Source: a virus
DNA: 23,684 bases
Virus record (IMG/VR): IMGVR_UViG_3300010885_014015
Coordinates: 1-23,684 of that record
Strand: one strand, 5' to 3'
Position numbers and translations under genes: made by a program. Under the pieces are notes generated by a model. That model saw nothing but the letters and a program-made list of their open reading frames with translations. It searched no databases and was not told where the DNA came from. Positions 7,127 to 16,256 of the stretch are shown here, one piece after another. Positions within the stretch are counted from its first letter, which is position 1. Every line of letters begins with the position of its first letter.

Positions 7127-9078
7127 ATATAAGATTCATCATTGATGGTGAAGATAGAGGACAACCAATCAATGGAGATGAGTTTGGATTCACTATTGGA
7201 GAAGATACTACAATCAATTCTAGAATTGTATCATTCAACAATGATTTAACATTTGTTGGAGGAGTTTATGATTACATCTACACTAATTTAATTGATACAG
7301 GTGGTTGTTCTCTTATCAAAGTAGAAGTTCAATATCTATGCTCAAGAACATGGAAAAGATTAACAAATGGATATATAGTTATAAGTGAATGTGTATTTGA
7401 TTTAGATAGATGCAGTGTAACTACTAAATTGTATGATGACTCTTTCTCAACTAAGATTAATAATAATAAGAGCATTCCATTTCCTTTAAATACTACTTTC
7501 ACAAAGAATCTTTTAACTCTAGTGCCACCAACAATTAGAAAGGTGATGCTATATAATCCAACAAGTTCAGCATATGGATATCCATGTTATGGTGTATCTA
7601 TCTATGATGCATTCAAACATCTTGTTGGGTGTATGTCAGATAACTTAGTTGACTTTGATAGCAACTACTTTGCATTTGACTTTGCTAATGATGGTAATTT
7701 TGACTTAGTCACTAATGGTTTATCAATCATAAATGAAACTCAAGACCCATCAGTTGTATCATTTGAGAATTTATTTACTGCACTCAATAAAAAATTGAGA
7801 CTTGGTATGGTAATTGAAACACAATCAAATCAAAGACCATTGCTCAGAATTGAACCTGCAACATATTTCAATCAACAAGGTGTGTCAGTTAATTTATACA
7901 ATCAACCCGATATTAAATTGAAATATGATACTGCTGCTCAATATGCATCTATCAACTTTGGCTCATCACCATATCTTGAGCAACATGAATGTAATAATGG
8001 AGAAACTGCTTGTGCATTCTTTCAAAGTTCATTCAAAGGATTTAAAGATGAGACATTTGGACTTATTGGAGAATGCAACACATCAAACATATTAAGTCTA
8101 AGAAGTGATAATATTATCTTTGATACAAATGTGATTGAAGATACATATGAGCATAACAATGAGAATTATAATAATGATACTTTTGTTATTCAATCATATT
8201 GGTTTGTTGGTGAAAATCAAGGATATGCAAGACAATTTGACCCATATGGTACGGGACAAACGGTCTACAATGGAGACTACACTAATGATAATGTTGCTTA
8301 CAATTGGTTAGGTGGTTATCCAAACGGAATTTATTCATACATACAAGGATTTAATCCAGGAAGCACACAAGTACAAGCAACTAGCAATGCAAGTCCATTG
8401 CAAGAGTGGGGCATCAGTGATGTTATGACATCATATTATCTTTCAACATTTAGACCATACTTAGCATTTGGAAATGAAATAATAGACCCAAGCAATAACT
8501 TTGACGGAACTACTTATGTAATACCTTATACAGGTACATATACATTCTCAACTACAATCATTGTTAATGGTGCTTATGAAGCATATGCTCAGTTTGTACG
8601 TTCAGAAGCAGATGGTACATTAATAAATACTTGGAATGAATTTCCATATGCAATAACTGACCCTATAACAAATATTGTTGTTTGTCAATTGACTTGGGAA
8701 GTTGTATGTAATGAAGGAGACTTGATAAACATCAATGTATTTGCTAGAGTTGATACAGATTATCCACCAATTAATGTGACAATAGATAATACATATGATA
8801 TCTATACAACTCAATTTGATGCAATCGGTGAACCATTTCCAAATGTATTGCAACCTGTAGACCCAAATTCAATATTGAGATTGATATATAGTTTTGATAG
8901 ACCATTGTCAATGTCTGAAATAGAAATAATTCTAGACAATACATCAAAACCTATCACATTTGGCAGATTAAATGACCCATTAAGAGTCATTGAAGGATAT
9001 ATAAAAAAGATAGATGTTAAGAGCATCATTGAACAAGAAGCATCATTTGAATTAAAATCTAAAAAGATACTACGATGA
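7117..9078 (+). CDS. tail tip / baseplate hub-like structural protein
   Basis: A 653-residue protein starting 10 nt inside the tape measure 3' end. The first 250 residues resemble tail tip or hub proteins of Bacteroidota phages: an N-terminal beta domain (FIIDGEDRGQPINGDEFGF), a segment with VSIYDAFKHLVGCMSD, then SFENLFTALNKKLRLGMVIE and LRIEPATYF. The central part is Asn/Tyr-rich beta structure (YGTGQTVYNGDYTNDNVAYN). The C-terminal end (about 600-650) has ITFGRLNDPLRVIEGYIKKI. The place right after the tape measure is where distal tail and hub genes sit. No enzymatic motif is evident. The call is from context and overall pattern, not a search. Confidence 0.65.
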   Translation: MAVDIRFIIDGEDRGQPINGDEFGFTIGEDTTINSRIVSFNNDLTFVGGVYDYIYTNLIDTGGCSLIKVEVQYLCSRTWKRLTNGYIVISECVFDLDRCSVTTKLYDDSFSTKINNNKSIPFPLNTTFTKNLLTLVPPTIRKVMLYNPTSSAYGYPCYGVSIYDAFKHLVGCMSDNLVDFDSNYFAFDFANDGNFDLVTNGLSIINETQDPSVVSFENLFTALNKKLRLGMVIETQSNQRPLLRIEPATYFNQQGVSVNLYNQPDIKLKYDTAAQYASINFGSSPYLEQHECNNGETACAFFQSSFKGFKDETFGLIGECNTSNILSLRSDNIIFDTNVIEDTYEHNNENYNNDTFVIQSYWFVGENQGYARQFDPYGTGQTVYNGDYTNDNVAYNWLGGYPNGIYSYIQGFNPGSTQVQATSNASPLQEWGISDVMTSYYLSTFRPYLAFGNEIIDPSNNFDGTTYVIPYTGTYTFSTTIIVNGAYEAYAQFVRSEADGTLINTWNEFPYAITDPITNIVVCQLTWEVVCNEGDLININVFARVDTDYPPINVTIDNTYDIYTTQFDAIGEPFPNVLQPVDPNSILRLIYSFDRPLSMSEIEIILDNTSKPITFGRLNDPLRVIEGYIKKIDVKSIIEQEASFELKSKKILR

Positions 9079-10730
9079 GTTTTATATCAATACCAAATCA
9101 ACCAATATTATTTCATTCACAAGATGAAATATTGACACCTTGTGAAGAGTGCGGTGAATCAAACTATAAGCAGTTAATAGATTTTAATGATAAAGTGTTT
9201 TTTCAATTAGAATCAACTGCTTGTACTCAATACAATATGAAACCATATGATTCATCTATAGATGGATGGATTAACACTGATGGTAATATATGTGGAGATG
9301 GTTCTATTGGTTCATATGCTCAATATTTATACATTGACTATGCATATGAATTATATTCAATCACTTTCACAATTTTATCATTTGAAGAAGGTACATTGAA
9401 TATTCAGATGGGTGGAAGCACTGACTATGATATAACACTAGCAGGTACATACACTTTCTATTTTAACAATGTAGACACAAATGATAATTCATATGTAATT
9501 TTATTACTTCAATCAAGTAACTTCAAAGGATGCTTTGATTCAGATAGCATCAAGGTAAAAGGTATTGCATCTAAAAATGAGATTAAAATTGGCATTGTTG
9601 ATGCTATCACATTAGAGCAGTATGATGTAATTGTTCCAAATTACACAATCATTGAAAATAAAATAATAGGTTCATTTGATTTTACTAATGTAGATGTTAG
9701 TGAAGGTTGTTATCGTTTATCATTAGCAGATTTCTGTGAGAATACTTGCAGTCAGTTCAGAGTTTTAAATAATTTATTCAATCTTCAATTTGGCAATACA
9801 TATGGATGGACTGCTGGTGGTAATAATGGAGTTGTGACATTCACTCAGAACAATACATTTTTTGATGTTGGTATTGAAGAATCAGATGCATATATTAAGA
9901 GCATTTCAAGTGCTTGTACTGGCAAATACTACTATGTTTCATTATTTGTTGAGAGTCGTGCAAATGCAGAGATAAGAGTTACAATTGGAGAAAATGAAGC
10001 AATATTTCCATCAGGAACTGGATATATAACTGCTGCATTATTTGCAGGAAATCCTAATTTATTTGGAACTCAAATAACTATATTAGTAAATCAAGCAGGA
10101 CTTGGTGGTGGTTATGTGAATATCAGTAGAATAGAGATATCAATTGATGACAATTGGATTCAATGGAATAAATACTCTGATGTGTTTGATTTAGGAGATT
10201 ATAATGATTCATGTAAATACTTCAAGATAGAAGGTTGCAATGCTCAAGAGCAGTTCAATCTAGCATTCAATGGTAATGATTTTATGCCAATGATAAGACT
10301 AGAAGGCAAGAGAGCAAAACCACAATATGTTACTAATGCAAATGCATTCAGATATTCATCAGGAAAATGGAATGCAAACTATGTGAATAGATTAAAACAA
10401 TGGACATACTATTTTGGTAGATTACCTGAGTATGTACTTGATTTCTTATCTACTATATTCTACTATGACAATTGTTATGTCAACAAAGTATTGATGTTTC
10501 CACAAGACAATGCATTTCCAACAATTGACTATTCAGATGCAGATACATATCTTGGTTCATTTGCTATTGATTTAATTGAGAAAGAAAATAAAGTAGTTAA
10601 AGTACAATGTTCAGATTCAAATGCAACTTGTTTACCATCTGAAATTGATATAGATGAACCATTCTTATTGACACAAGATGATATCATAATCACTACAGAA
10701 GATGCAGTCAATTTGTATTATGAAAATTAA
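9075..10730 (+). CDS. tail fibre-like structural protein
   Basis: A 551-residue acidic beta-rich protein, ATGA-coupled to the hub-like gene. It starts with a short Cys pair (PCEECGESNY). Two stretches of about 130 residues (roughly 45-165 and 225-355) look like jelly-roll modules, as in carbohydrate-binding or virion spike domains. A conserved part near 410-460 (MIRLEGKRAKPQY, then YSSGKW, then LPEYVLDFLSTIFYYD) recurs in tail fibre or tip proteins of Bacteroidota phages. The C terminus ends in an alternating hydrophobic/acidic run (FLLTQDDIIITTEDAV). Probably a tip or fibre component contacting host glycans; the exact role is inferred. Confidence 0.6.
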   Translation: MSFISIPNQPILFHSQDEILTPCEECGESNYKQLIDFNDKVFFQLESTACTQYNMKPYDSSIDGWINTDGNICGDGSIGSYAQYLYIDYAYELYSITFTILSFEEGTLNIQMGGSTDYDITLAGTYTFYFNNVDTNDNSYVILLLQSSNFKGCFDSDSIKVKGIASKNEIKIGIVDAITLEQYDVIVPNYTIIENKIIGSFDFTNVDVSEGCYRLSLADFCENTCSQFRVLNNLFNLQFGNTYGWTAGGNNGVVTFTQNNTFFDVGIEESDAYIKSISSACTGKYYYVSLFVESRANAEIRVTIGENEAIFPSGTGYITAALFAGNPNLFGTQITILVNQAGLGGGYVNISRIEISIDDNWIQWNKYSDVFDLGDYNDSCKYFKIEGCNAQEQFNLAFNGNDFMPMIRLEGKRAKPQYVTNANAFRYSSGKWNANYVNRLKQWTYYFGRLPEYVLDFLSTIFYYDNCYVNKVLMFPQDNAFPTIDYSDADTYLGSFAIDLIEKENKVVKVQCSDSNATCLPSEIDIDEPFLLTQDDIIITTEDAVNLYYEN

Positions 10731-10738
10731 TATATTTG
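10713..10738 (+). promoter_or_regulatory. Bacteroidota-type promoter before the tail tube gene
   Basis: TATATTTG at 10731-10738 is an exact match to the -7 consensus TAnnTTTG. A TTG at 10713-10715 is 15 bp upstream, slightly shorter than the usual 17-21 bp, and lies inside the end of the fibre gene. The remaining 74 bases to the ATG at 10813 would be a leader, with only a weak 5-bp hairpin (10758-10762 with 10773-10777). This is the first intergenic gap of any size in the tail module, which suits a separately boosted tail tube gene. Confidence 0.6.
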
Positions 10739-10812
10739 TATATCTTTTTGCACCCGTAGGTTTAACAGAAGCAACCTTTAAAAGCGACTGAACAACTTAA
10801 ATCTATACTACA

Positions 10813-11352
10813 ATGGGCTGCGCCTCATATTGCGAAACTGGACTTGAGACACACGACTTGGTTGCGTGTGGAGAGTACAAACTTGGCGGTGTTTCCGCTA
10901 TTATAATTGGTTCTTGTGCATCTGTTCTTGCAAGTCCCGAAGACCCTGCTGAAATTGAAGCAGCACTTCTTGCTGGTACTGCCGTACTTGTTGAAGACAT
11001 TAGATTTGCACTTCCTGCAGGTTCACCAATTACGGTTGATTCACCTGTTGGTTGCGGAACTTCTATTCGTATCAATGAAGATAGAACTGCTACTTTGTTT
11101 GATGCAAATGTAACAGACCAAAACAATTTGTTTTATAACTCACTCAATCAACAAAAGATTGGTTGGATTATGGCTTATTTGTGTGATTCAGGAAAAGTCA
11201 TCTACATTGACCCACCTGTTGGTATCACTACATCTGCTAACTTTATTATCCCTGAGCAAAACAATGAACTTCAAAGATATGAAGTTACATTTGCTTGGAG
11301 ACAAAAGTCAATTCCTACACAATTTGCTGCTCCTGCAGGTATCTTCGGATAA
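10813..11352 (+). CDS. probable major tail tube protein
   Basis: A 179-residue protein with the size and beta-strand pattern of a tail tube subunit. Its N terminus is MGCASYCETGLETHDLVACG and the end (NNELQRYEVTFAWRQKSIPT) is like tail tube proteins of Bacteroidota phages. Codon use differs from the neighbours: more GCT, CTT, GTT and C-ending codons and fewer AGA/GCA, the same bias seen in the capsid gene, which indicates high expression. It has its own promoter-like element. There is no other obvious tail tube candidate in the window. The major tail gene usually lies upstream of G/GT; here it is downstream of the fibre gene. A decoration protein is the main alternative. Confidence 0.65.
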   Translation: MGCASYCETGLETHDLVACGEYKLGGVSAIIIGSCASVLASPEDPAEIEAALLAGTAVLVEDIRFALPAGSPITVDSPVGCGTSIRINEDRTATLFDANVTDQNNLFYNSLNQQKIGWIMAYLCDSGKVIYIDPPVGITTSANFIIPEQNNELQRYEVTFAWRQKSIPTQFAAPAGIFG

Positions 11353-12302
11353 TGAGTATTGAACTAGCAAATAACGATATTACCACATCTTCAAATGAAG
11401 GTGTGGTACTATTTGCTTTTGGCAACATATGCTACTATCAAGCAGCATACAATCTTGCATACACTATAAAATTTCATTCACCATCAGTTAAGATTGCACT
11501 CTTTGTTGATGACATTTCAAAGTGCATTAAAACAACTTATGATATTGATAAGTATGTTGATTCAATAAATGAAATAGAACATTCTGACCTTTATGTTGAT
11601 GGACAATTAGACCCAGCAATGTTAAAGGTTTCCATATATAAGTATTTGCCTTTTAAATACAATCTTTATCTAGATGTAGATGCAATATGTCTTAAAGACA
11701 TTCAATCACTCATTGATGATTTAGTTAATACAAAAAGACATTACATAAGTCATTGCTTGGGATATCATACCATTGATTTGGGTCGTGATATCTCAACAAT
11801 GCATTGGGCATGGGCGGATGATATTTGGAATCATTTCAAACTAGATAATGATGCAATCTTACCTGCTATCAATAGCAGCATTCAATTCATAAAAAAGTGT
11901 AAAGAGTCAAAGAACTTATTTGGTGTTATTAGAATACTCTATACAACTAATCAGTTACCTTTAAAAAAGTTAAGAAGCAAGTGGGGCAAAGGTCAACCTG
12001 ATGAACTCTATATGAATGTTGCTCTAGCAATGACTAAGTATGACCCATCTTATAAGAATGACAATCTAATTGCAGATAAAAATGAGAGTGGATTTATTCA
12101 CTTTGCTCCTGTTCGTGGATTGACATTTCAAGAAGTCACAGATAATTATTATTTTCAATCATATTATGGTGGTCGCAATTACACATCAAGATTCTATACA
12201 GAGTGGCTTGAAAGACTTCTAAAAGTAATGATGAAAAAAAATAACAAAGTTCATCAATTTCAAATTGACCGAATTATAGGTCAGAAATATGTAAACAAAT
12301 GA
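11352..12302 (+). CDS. glycosyltransferase (GT-A fold, DxD motif)
   Basis: I start it at ATG 11352, which overlaps the tail tube stop as TAATG, giving 316 residues; an upstream ATG at 11295 would overlap the tube gene by 58 nt. The N terminus (VVLFAFGNICYYQAAYNLAY) and YNLYLDVDAICLKD, with its DVD metal/nucleotide-sugar motif, are those of GT-A type transferases like family GT8. QPDELYMNVALA and the late GFIHFAP fit the acceptor side. It would transfer a sugar from an NDP-sugar. Lying between a highly expressed structural gene and a methyltransferase, it may glycosylate a virion protein. DNA modification or host surface change are alternatives. Confidence 0.8.
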   Translation: MSIELANNDITTSSNEGVVLFAFGNICYYQAAYNLAYTIKFHSPSVKIALFVDDISKCIKTTYDIDKYVDSINEIEHSDLYVDGQLDPAMLKVSIYKYLPFKYNLYLDVDAICLKDIQSLIDDLVNTKRHYISHCLGYHTIDLGRDISTMHWAWADDIWNHFKLDNDAILPAINSSIQFIKKCKESKNLFGVIRILYTTNQLPLKKLRSKWGKGQPDELYMNVALAMTKYDPSYKNDNLIADKNESGFIHFAPVRGLTFQEVTDNYYFQSYYGGRNYTSRFYTEWLERLLKVMMKKNNKVHQFQIDRIIGQKYVNK

Positions 12303-12925
12303 AAGATACTACTACCAAAAAACCGAAATCAAAAGCAAAGAAGACTGATTCAATATCAGTTGAAAATCTTATCAATGATTCACCAATAGTTGAGATTGTA
12401 ACTACTGAGACATTCAAAGAAATTGCAAGACATGAATGGAACTCAGAAGATGAAGTTGGACAATTCTTAGCATCACTTGTTAAAATGTCTAAATACAAGA
12501 GTATTCTTGAAGTTGGAGTTTTTGAAGGTGAAACTGCTCAACATTTAATCAATGCACTTCCAAAAGGAGGTCAATATATTGGTATTGATATCAATGATTA
12601 TCGTACTGAAAAGACAAAGTCATTAATGTTAGAAGGTGGAAAATCAATAGATTTCATTCTAGGAAATTCTCACAATGAATTAAGAACATTACCGACTGCT
12701 CACTTTGATTTAATATTTGTTGATGCAGACCATTCATGGGTATCAATTTTACCTGAGTTTAAACTAGTTGAGAAACTAATTGCAAAAGGTGGAATGATAG
12801 TGTATCATGATACTATTCATCTTGAAGCACCAAGAAGACTTGTTCATATGTCTGCAAACTACAGATACAAAGCAGTAACATTAAACACACCAGAAGGTCG
12901 TGGTTTATCAATTCTACATAAATAA
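12299..12925 (+). CDS. class I SAM-dependent methyltransferase
   Basis: A 208-residue protein with a Lys/Thr-rich N-terminal tail (residues 1-20) and a Rossmann methyltransferase. Motif I is ILEVGVFEGETA, the acidic end of strand 2 is YIGIDIND, a GNSHNEL segment follows, then FDLIFVDADHSW and KGGMIVYHDT. The VDADHSW and HDT motifs resemble the Methyltransf_24 group, which includes sugar and small-molecule O-methyltransferases, rather than DNA methylases: no DPPY or PCQ motif is present. ATGA-coupled to the glycosyltransferase, so the two probably act on the same glycan. The acceptor is unknown. Confidence 0.82.
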   Translation: MKDTTTKKPKSKAKKTDSISVENLINDSPIVEIVTTETFKEIARHEWNSEDEVGQFLASLVKMSKYKSILEVGVFEGETAQHLINALPKGGQYIGIDINDYRTEKTKSLMLEGGKSIDFILGNSHNELRTLPTAHFDLIFVDADHSWVSILPEFKLVEKLIAKGGMIVYHDTIHLEAPRRLVHMSANYRYKAVTLNTPEGRGLSILHK

Positions 12926-12932
12926 TCTATAT

Positions 12933-13013
12933 ATGAAAACTACATTCTGCCGTTCTAAATCTTGTGGCTCACACATCATCAATTCAACTACTTCTACTAA
13001 AATCGTAGCATAA
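12933..13013 (+). CDS. possible 26-aa peptide gene before portal
   Basis: The 89 bases between the methyltransferase and the portal gene hold an ATG-TAA frame of 26 codons (MKTTFCRSKSCGSHIINSTT, ending KIVA). The stop is one base before the portal ATG, the tight spacing used by real genes here. It has two cysteines and a Ser/Thr-rich end. It could equally be a leader that lets ribosomes load on the portal gene. No known family. Confidence 0.35.
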   Translation: MKTTFCRSKSCGSHIINSTTSTKIVA

Positions 13014-13014
13014 T

Positions 13015-14928
13015 ATGGCACTCTCTATAGAAGAGATTAATAAGATAGTCAATAAGTTTATCTACAAGCATAAAGCATTTGATAATGATAAGTCAAAGTC
13101 ATTAGTAAATCCTATATCAAAACGTAGAATTGGAATGCATCAATATCCTGAATATTGGGATGGTTATAATTTCTCTGCAATGATGTATGATAGTATCTTA
13201 CCTCATGCTAGAGCAGATGTATATCCTGAGCATTTACTATCTGTTAGAAGTCCAAATCAAACAGAAGCACAATATGAATACATCAAGGCGAACTACAAAG
13301 CAACAACTCTAAATGTATTTGAAGATTTCAAAGCAACTATATCTAGAGCATTTGCAGACCAAAACTGGTCAATAAATGTAAAACCCGAAAAAGATGAAAG
13401 ATTTGGTGAAGATACATTCAGCAGATTTATCAATGAAGAGATAGAGAAATTTGGAAGTGTAGAAGCATTTGTGAAGTCAATGCTACCAACATTGAAGTTG
13501 ATTGACCCTAATGGAATAATTGCAATTGAACCAGAAGATTTCGACATTGAAGAACCAATGATGGAAGGTGAGCAAGTCTTGATGAGCAACAATCTTATCA
13601 AACCAATGCCATCATATTACAATTGCATGAGAATCGTAGGTCAAGAATACGGCAGATGGTACTTAGTTATTGATGAAGACAAATCTCATGTCAAAGTTGG
13701 TAGCAAAACAGAAGAGAGTGGAATCATACTTGAATTGTTTGATGATACATACATTTATCGTATTGAGCAGATAGGTAAAAAATCTGATGTGACATTTGCT
13801 GAACCAGTTGTATATTTTCAACATGATTTAGGATATGTACCATGTAGAAAATTAATGGGTACACCTTTACTAGTCAACAATGAATTAGTATTTCAATCTC
13901 CATTTATCACTGCAGTTCCATTGCTTGACCAAGTTGTACTAGATGAAAGTTATCTACAGATGAGTAAAGCAACAAGTGCATTTCCATTCATGGTTGCATT
14001 AGGTGAGATTTGTGAGTTTGTAGACAAAGAAGGAAACAGATGTGATAATGGTCAGATATTTGATTCAATAGGTGGTGGATATCGCACTTGTGGTAGTTGT
14101 AGTGGTGCAGGAGTTAAGAGTCGTTTTTCACCAACAGGAATGTTGTTAGTAAAACCAAAGACATCTTTAAGTGAAGGAGATTCTGGATTGAGCGGTGAAT
14201 ACATGAAATTTGTTTCACCACCAATGGATACATTACAATTCTTAAGAACTGAGATTAACACTCAGATGGATAAGTCAAGAAGTGTATTGCATCTACCATC
14301 AAGTGATGCAACAGGAACTATTGGAGAAGCATCAACTGCAACTGGGTCATTAAACAAAATGAGAGCATTATATGCGTTTGTTAAACCAATCTCAGACCAA
14401 CTTTTTGGAATGTATGAGTTCATGCTTAACACTATTGGTCAAATGCGTTATGGAGAATACTTTGGCGGTGTTACTCTTGTATATCCAACTTCATTTGATA
14501 TCTCAACTCCAAGTGATTATCTTGCAGTTATATCAGAAGGTATTGCAGCAGGTGTACCACCAGCAGTGACATATGCAAACGTATACAACTATATCAAGGC
14601 AATCAATTATACAGATGATGAGAGTGCTGCAATTTATGAACTTATAATGAGTGCAGATGAACTCTTATTGATGGGTCAAGCAGATATAGTTGCACGACTT
14701 GGATTAGGTACTATTGAGAAATGGCAAGATGTATTACATCAATCTGCACCTCAACTAGTAATGGAATTGATACGTAATTTTGTACCAAATGCAGAATATG
14801 ATAACTTCTTAGAACAAACAATGCAAGAGCAGATTGTTCAACTACGTGAAGCAGCAGTATCTAAGGTGCGTGAAGTATTAGACCCGATTCAATTAGCACA
14901 ACAAAATCTATTGAGTGGCATCGTTTGA
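13015..14928 (+). CDS. portal protein
   Basis: A 637-residue protein of portal size, directly followed by a MuF-like gene as in many phages. Features are an N-terminal segment with YPEYWDGYNFSAMMYDSILP, a mixed wing/stem region, and the C-terminal helical part LHLPSSDATGTIGEASTATG followed by long helices (residues 420-480), which is typical of portal stem and crown. A metal-site-like insertion lies at about 330-365, with C333, C343, C359 and C362 (CGSCSGAG), similar to a zinc ribbon. The ring of portals would form the DNA channel and the docking site for terminase. The assignment rests on size, position and general pattern. Confidence 0.8.
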   Translation: MALSIEEINKIVNKFIYKHKAFDNDKSKSLVNPISKRRIGMHQYPEYWDGYNFSAMMYDSILPHARADVYPEHLLSVRSPNQTEAQYEYIKANYKATTLNVFEDFKATISRAFADQNWSINVKPEKDERFGEDTFSRFINEEIEKFGSVEAFVKSMLPTLKLIDPNGIIAIEPEDFDIEEPMMEGEQVLMSNNLIKPMPSYYNCMRIVGQEYGRWYLVIDEDKSHVKVGSKTEESGIILELFDDTYIYRIEQIGKKSDVTFAEPVVYFQHDLGYVPCRKLMGTPLLVNNELVFQSPFITAVPLLDQVVLDESYLQMSKATSAFPFMVALGEICEFVDKEGNRCDNGQIFDSIGGGYRTCGSCSGAGVKSRFSPTGMLLVKPKTSLSEGDSGLSGEYMKFVSPPMDTLQFLRTEINTQMDKSRSVLHLPSSDATGTIGEASTATGSLNKMRALYAFVKPISDQLFGMYEFMLNTIGQMRYGEYFGGVTLVYPTSFDISTPSDYLAVISEGIAAGVPPAVTYANVYNYIKAINYTDDESAAIYELIMSADELLLMGQADIVARLGLGTIEKWQDVLHQSAPQLVMELIRNFVPNAEYDNFLEQTMQEQIVQLREAAVSKVREVLDPIQLAQQNLLSGIV

Positions 14929-15865
14929 AGAAATAGTCAAAGAAAAGATAGCACTCTTTGATAAGACACCAGATAAGATGGCTACTGCTACCGATAAGGT
15001 GCAGTCAAAGATTTGGAGAGAACTATTACCACTTATCAATGAACTTGATGTAGACAATACAGGAAACATCACTCAAAGTGATAATAATGTAGCAAGAATT
15101 GGAATAATCGTAGATAAACTTTCAGAGATTCTAGCAGGTAAAGAATATCAAAATGTCATCAAGACTTTTCTTAATTCAATTGATGATGGTGTAGTCTTAT
15201 CAAATGAAGTTGCAAAGAAATTTGATGCTGCATTTGAACCAACTGCTGCACAGACTAAGTTGTTGCAGATATCTAAGACAAATGCTATAGATACATTTAT
15301 TGGTAGTGGATTGAAGAATAATGTAACACAACCATTCATTGAGCAGTTAGTTACTAATATATCTGCAAGAGCGCCACTAAGTGATACAATCAAAGCATTA
15401 GAAGGTGTCATTGTTGGAACAGATACAACAGAAGGAAATCTACTAAGACATATCAAGACTACTGCATTGACTGCTCAAGCAGTTGCAGATAGGTCATACT
15501 CATCTGCTATCAATGAAACTATTGGTGCAGTCTATTTTGAGTATCTAGGTGGAGAGATTCCAACTACTAGAGCATTTTGTCAACATCGTGAAGGTGAGGT
15601 ATTCCATAAAGGTGAGATAGAACAATGGGGCAGAGGTATCAATTCAGGTGGTATCAATGACATTGTTGATGGAACATGGGCGGGTCGAATAGATGGTACA
15701 GACTCTAAGTCAATCTTCACATTTGTTGGAGGTTGGAATTGTAGACATTATTTAATTCCTGTTGAATCAGATATGGTAGATGATTCAATCAAAGCAAGAG
15801 TAAAAGCAGAAGGTTTTGATACAAAAGAAAAACCAAAACAAACTGCAGCAAAAACAAGTGCATAA
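14915..15865 (+). CDS. MuF-like head morphogenesis protein
   Basis: A 316-residue minor head protein. It starts at GTG 14915, 14 nt inside the portal gene; there is no nearby ATG. The C-terminal domain (about residues 205-285) has the SPP1 gp7/Mu gpF signature: FEYLGGEIPTTRAFCQHREG, then F-KGEI--W, then W-GR, FTFVGGWNCRHYLIPV. The central part (residues 130-200) is helical, with the N-terminal 120 residues less recognisable. The protein sits in small numbers at the portal vertex and helps capsid assembly. The C-terminal His/Arg pattern resembles the fold shared with some toxins, but no toxin activity is claimed. The gene is followed at once by a terminator. Confidence 0.88.
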   Translation: MASFEEIVKEKIALFDKTPDKMATATDKVQSKIWRELLPLINELDVDNTGNITQSDNNVARIGIIVDKLSEILAGKEYQNVIKTFLNSIDDGVVLSNEVAKKFDAAFEPTAAQTKLLQISKTNAIDTFIGSGLKNNVTQPFIEQLVTNISARAPLSDTIKALEGVIVGTDTTEGNLLRHIKTTALTAQAVADRSYSSAINETIGAVYFEYLGGEIPTTRAFCQHREGEVFHKGEIEQWGRGINSGGINDIVDGTWAGRIDGTDSKSIFTFVGGWNCRHYLIPVESDMVDDSIKARVKAEGFDTKEKPKQTAAKTSA

Positions 15866-15893
15866 AAAAAGCCACTTTGTTAGAGTGGCTCTT
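15864..15893. terminator. bidirectional terminator after the MuF-like gene
   Basis: A run of seven A (15864-15870) precedes GCCACT (15871-15876), loop TTGTTAG and AGTGGC (15884-15889), then TCTTT. The A tract on one side and T-rich stretch on the other let it end both the + strand portal/MuF transcript and the minus-strand gene that converges on it. Confidence 0.82.
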
Positions 15894-15911
15894 TAGTCAA
15901 TTGATTTGTGA

Positions 15912-16208
15912 TTAAGAATAAATTGGAGTTGGTATTTTATTTGATAACATAGAAAGTGTGGTGATTGCAGTAGCATATTCTAATGTATCAACTAAATCAT
16001 TGATGATTCCATCCATGTATTCAAGAGTGATTTCTTCTACATTCTCAGTCAATATTTCAAAATCATAGAATGCTTGTTTTGCCTCATTGTATTGAATTAA
16101 TAATGAATCATGATAAGTATCATAGATTATACCAAATTCCAATGACTTATATTCTCTGAATATTTGTCTTACTAATGATTGTGCTAGTGCTAGTTTTTCA
16201 AGTTTCAT
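15912..16208 (-). CDS. hypothetical protein, 98 aa, only minus-strand gene
   Basis: The protein starts MKLEKLALAQSLVRQIFREY and is acidic and helical, with no membrane segment and no motif I recognise. It is supported as a gene by its setting: a Bacteroidota-type promoter (TTG-N19-TACATTTG) lies upstream on the minus strand, an A/C-rich leader of about 48 nt precedes the ATG, and the bidirectional terminator follows. It interrupts the head module between the MuF-like gene and the scaffold. Such inserted, self-contained genes in phages are often morons or regulators. A role in repressing or tuning the divergent scaffold promoter is possible but has no sequence support (no clear HTH). Confidence 0.75.
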   Translation of the reverse strand: MKLEKLALAQSLVRQIFREYKSLEFGIIYDTYHDSLLIQYNEAKQAFYDFEILTENVEEITLEYMDGIINDLVDTLEYATAITTLSMLSNKIPTPIYS

Positions 16209-16256
16209 AATGTTTGATTTAGTGAGTTAGTAATTAGTGTGTGATTGTTTGATGAG

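Noticed and set aside
10758-10777. 5-bp hairpin in the leader of the tail tube gene as a riboswitch or terminator
   Set aside because: The stem AGGTT/AACCT is short with a 10-base loop and there is no T tract or conserved core.
10803-11126. 107-residue minus-strand frame opposite the tail tube gene
   Set aside because: It is an out-of-phase shadow of the highly expressed tube gene, without promoter or recognisable protein pattern.
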